Positions 61,940 through 64,000 of a DNA stretch of 64,000 nt are shown here, in pieces. The translations under genes were made by a program, and so were the position numbers. Position 1 is the stretch's first letter. The number at the start of each line of letters is the position of its first letter. The stretch is from NCBI RefSeq assembly GCF_022063185.1, contig NZ_CP091913.1, positions 4,499,141-4,563,140 of the forward strand, read 5' to 3'. This stretch comes from Nostoc sp. UHCC 0870. GTDB taxonomy: Bacteria > Cyanobacteriota > Cyanobacteriia > Cyanobacteriales > Nostocaceae. Below the pieces are notes generated by a model. It searched no databases. It saw nothing but the letters and a program-made list of their open reading frames with translations, and was not told the DNA's origin.

Positions 61940-63031
61940 TTAACTTACCAAATCAGGAAACACCTCTTGCACAGCCGGATGTACTAGACGGTGATTCTGC
62001 ACATTCAAACCCTTAGCTAAGGCGGGGTTGACTTCTAGTGCTTTGAGTCCCAAATTTGCCAACTGCACAACATAAGGTAATGTACTGTTATTCAGAGCTT
62101 GAGTAGCTGTCCAAGGGACTGCTCCGGGCATATTGGGAACGCCATAATGTACGACACCTTCCTCTATATATATTGGGTTGGTGTGTGATGTAGCGTGTAA
62201 GGTTTCCACACAACCGCCTTGGTCAACAGCAACGTCAACGATGACTGAACCAGGGTGCATTTGTTTCACCAATTCGCGGTTAACTAAGATGGGTGCTTTA
62301 CGTCCCAATACCAAAACTGCACCCACAAGTAAATCCGCTTCTTTCACAGCCGCTTCAATATGAGCAGAGCTACTGTACAGCAATTCAACTCTAGAACCAA
62401 ATATTGTTTCTAAATAAGATAAACGCTCAACATTTACATCTAAAATTTGTACCGCCGCACCCATCCCTACAGCAATTCTGGCGGCTTCTGTACCGACTAC
62501 GCCACCACCTAAGATTACTACTTTGCCTGGTTTCACCCCAGGAATACCACCCAAAAGCACACCTTTCCCACCTTGTTGACGTTCCAGGTAGCGTGCGCCA
62601 AACTGCACGGCTAGTCTACCGGCAATGATGCTCATGGGGGTAAGCAGAGGAAGTCTGTTAAGTCCGGGTTGCTCTACGGTTTCGTAGGCGATCGCACAAA
62701 TGCCACAATCAATCAAACTTTCTGTTAATTTGCGATCGGCTGCTAAATGCAGATAAGTAAATAATATCTGCTCTTTTTGTAAAAATTTGTATTCGCTAGT
62801 CAGTGGTTCTTTCACTTTCACCACTAATTCCCGATTCCAAACAGCTTCTGCTTTAGAGACAATTTCTGCACCCGCGCTTTGATAATCTTCATCTGTAAAC
62901 CCAGCACCACTACCAGCTTGAGTCTCTACAAAAATAGTGTGACCATTTTCTTTCAGCACCCGCACACTAGCAGGACTTAAACCGACTCTAAATTCTTGAT
63001 CCTTTGTCTCTTTAGGAACGCCGATTTCCAT
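61940..63031 (-). CDS. ald: Alanine dehydrogenase
   Basis: 363 residues. Interconverts alanine and pyruvate plus ammonia with NAD. EIGVPKETKDQEFRVGLSP, TYLHLAADR (catalytic His), AYETVEQ, Rossmann VVILGGGVVGTEAARIA, and HYGVPNMPGAVPWTATQALNN. Complete. In heterocyst formers it has been linked to alanine use and diazotrophic growth; regulation cannot be read here. Confidence 0.96.
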   Translation of the reverse strand: MEIGVPKETKDQEFRVGLSPASVRVLKENGHTIFVETQAGSGAGFTDEDYQSAGAEIVSKAEAVWNRELVVKVKEPLTSEYKFLQKEQILFTYLHLAADRKLTESLIDCGICAIAYETVEQPGLNRLPLLTPMSIIAGRLAVQFGARYLERQQGGKGVLLGGIPGVKPGKVVILGGGVVGTEAARIAVGMGAAVQILDVNVERLSYLETIFGSRVELLYSSSAHIEAAVKEADLLVGAVLVLGRKAPILVNRELVKQMHPGSVIVDVAVDQGGCVETLHATSHTNPIYIEEGVVHYGVPNMPGAVPWTATQALNNSTLPYVVQLANLGLKALEVNPALAKGLNVQNHRLVHPAVQEVFPDLVS

Positions 63032-63319
63032 GTAACGCCTCTGCTTAATTTTTTATTTAATTTAGCCTGCCAGTATCAGACTGACACTTCCGTATTAGGG
63101 ATAGCTATCTACAACATTAGGTTTCCCTATTTCAATTAACTAAACCTCAAGGTACTTGTCCCTTGACGATTGCCCAATTATTTCTACAATATATAAAGAA
63201 TAATTACAAATTGTTAACGAGCGTGGGCATAGCTTTTTACGTTATGTTGAAACTCAAGCCCTGCAATCATCTCACAACTCTCTATTAACTCCCGTTTGCC
63301 GAAAAGAGGTTTTTGGAAT

Positions 63320-63490
63320 ATGTCACAAACACAACCCACTGTTATACCCAAACTAGAAGAGCCTAAATTTGGCTTTAATGAATATGCCGAACGCTTAAAT
63401 GGTCGAGCTGCCATGATTGGATTTCTCTTAATGGTGGTGATTGAGTATGCCACCAATCAAGGTGTTCTCTCTTGGCTTGGTCTTAAGTAG
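63320..63490 (+). CDS. High-light-inducible protein (HLIP)
   Basis: 56 residues from ATG 63320. One transmembrane helix with the chlorophyll-binding signature AERLNGRAAMIGFLLMVV (CAB ExxNGRxAM type), preceded by a soluble N-terminus (TVIPKLEEPKFGFNEY). Small CAB-like protein that helps photoprotection and chlorophyll handling in photosystem assembly. Eight codons of upstream frame exist but the ATG fits the family. Confidence 0.95.
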   Translation: MSQTQPTVIPKLEEPKFGFNEYAERLNGRAAMIGFLLMVVIEYATNQGVLSWLGLK

Positions 63491-63531
63491 TTCTTAGTGT
63501 TGAAGTTGTAAGCTAATAATTAGAAGAGTTT

Positions 63532-63558
63532 AAACCAGCTGGAACATCTAGCTGGTTT
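63532..63558 (+). terminator. Terminator downstream of the HLIP gene
   Basis: AAACCAGCT (63532-63540) pairs with AGCTGGTTT (63550-63558), ending in TTTT. Confidence 0.8.
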
Positions 63559-63764
63559 TGAATGTATTAGTTCACTAGTGGAATACTTACACACAAGTTA
63601 CCCTTTATCTTTATGAGGCGAACTAGAGACTGCTAGTAATAGCTTAAACTTGCAAAAACTTTATGCAAGGGCGTTAATTACTACACCTACTTCTATACTT
63701 AAGGAAATTATAATCTTTTTAAGAAGTCTTTTCTTGAGAAGGGTAATTCCCAGGTGAGGTATTC

Positions 63765-64000
63765 TTGGTAAATCAACAAAAGGTAATCTGGATAGACCAA
63801 TCTGTGATGAATGCTGTATTACCTCGTTTTTTAAAGTCAGCCTACCGTAGAGAACCTATAGTCACCATCTTGATGACTATGGGCTTAATAGATGCCCTAA
63901 TTGGTGGGTTGGATGATAGTTGGTCATTATTTGCTGTCGGTTTAGGTACAGCAGGTTTTAGCCTCGCGTTTAAGCTCTGGCGTAGCAGTCAGCAGCAACG
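63765..64000 (+). CDS. Hypothetical membrane-associated protein (cut by right edge)
   Basis: At least 78 codons, open to the window end. TTG 63765 gives LVNQQKVIWIDQSVMNAVLPRF; the in-frame ATG at 63807 (MNAVLPRFLKSAYRREP) is a strong alternative. Two hydrophobic stretches (IVTILMTMGLIDALIGGL, SLFAVGLGTAGFSLAF) and then a basic end (KLWRSSQQQ). Not recognised, but composition and position after the HLIP terminator support a real gene. The rest lies outside the window. Confidence 0.6.
   Translation, partial: MVNQQKVIWIDQSVMNAVLPRFLKSAYRREPIVTILMTMGLIDALIGGLDDSWSLFAVGLGTAGFSLAFKLWRSSQQQ

Noticed and set aside
63214..63456. 80-codon minus-strand frame over the HLIP gene
   Set aside because: Antisense to the high-light-inducible protein, whose chlorophyll-binding motif is clear.

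Overview
The window looks like chromosomal DNA of a filamentous, heterocyst-type cyanobacterium (Nostoc/Anabaena group). The evidence is the frequent HIP1 palindrome GCGATCGC, many heptamer tandem repeats (STRRs), and cyanobacterial genes: a light-repressed LrtA/HPF protein, a high-light-inducible protein, SbtA/SbtB bicarbonate transport, a thylakoid-lumen type pentapeptide protein, 6Sa RNA next to purK, and a Nif11-type peptide precursor. Genus and strain cannot be fixed from the sequence alone.

Layout. 1-23.8 kb is mostly single housekeeping or membrane genes: hpf/lrtA (cut by the window edge), lipB, a BgtB-like amino-acid binding protein-permease fusion, a Tat-exported PhoD-type phosphatase, a PEP-CTERM protein, purK plus 6Sa RNA, an active/inactive pair of M16 peptidases, a peptidoglycan-binding protein, an ankyrin protein, a lambda-lysozyme-like membrane protein and mnmA. 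23.9-27.4 kb is a visibly G+C-richer patch with sbtA and sbtB in divergent orientation, a duplicated and interrupted sbtA leader, a small membrane protein and a transposase fragment; it looks acquired and rearranged.

28.1-46.6 kb is the most interesting part. It is one long minus-strand block: an AraC-type regulator with a degenerate receiver, a dCache-HAMP protein without an output domain, a large permease-like fusion protein, a MinD/ParA-like ATPase, an HExxH protein, a tandem cyclic-nucleotide-binding protein, a Nif11-leader peptide with a predicted 9-residue core, an unrecognised 362-residue protein, a radical SAM enzyme, and a complete export set (HlyD-type adaptor, C39 peptidase-ABC transporter, second ABC transporter with a cNMP-like N-terminus). 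I read it as a RiPP pathway: precursor, radical SAM modification, leader cleavage during export, with an unusual accessory and sensory module upstream.

46.6-64 kb returns to core metabolism: class II fructose-bisphosphate aldolase, Uma2-like protein, cobQ-ferredoxin, peroxiredoxin Q, a DrrAB-type ABC exporter, an Rpn-like protein, cydAB oxidase, a TdeIII-like restriction enzyme convergent with a cytosine-5 methyltransferase, alanine dehydrogenase, a high-light-inducible protein, and a gene running off the right edge. Three solitary structured elements (near 1.9, 20.7 and 47.2 kb) look like IS200/IS605 TnpB/omegaRNA-type ends left without a transposase. STRRs sit between or inside the ends of many genes. 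I saw no tRNA, rRNA or CRISPR array.
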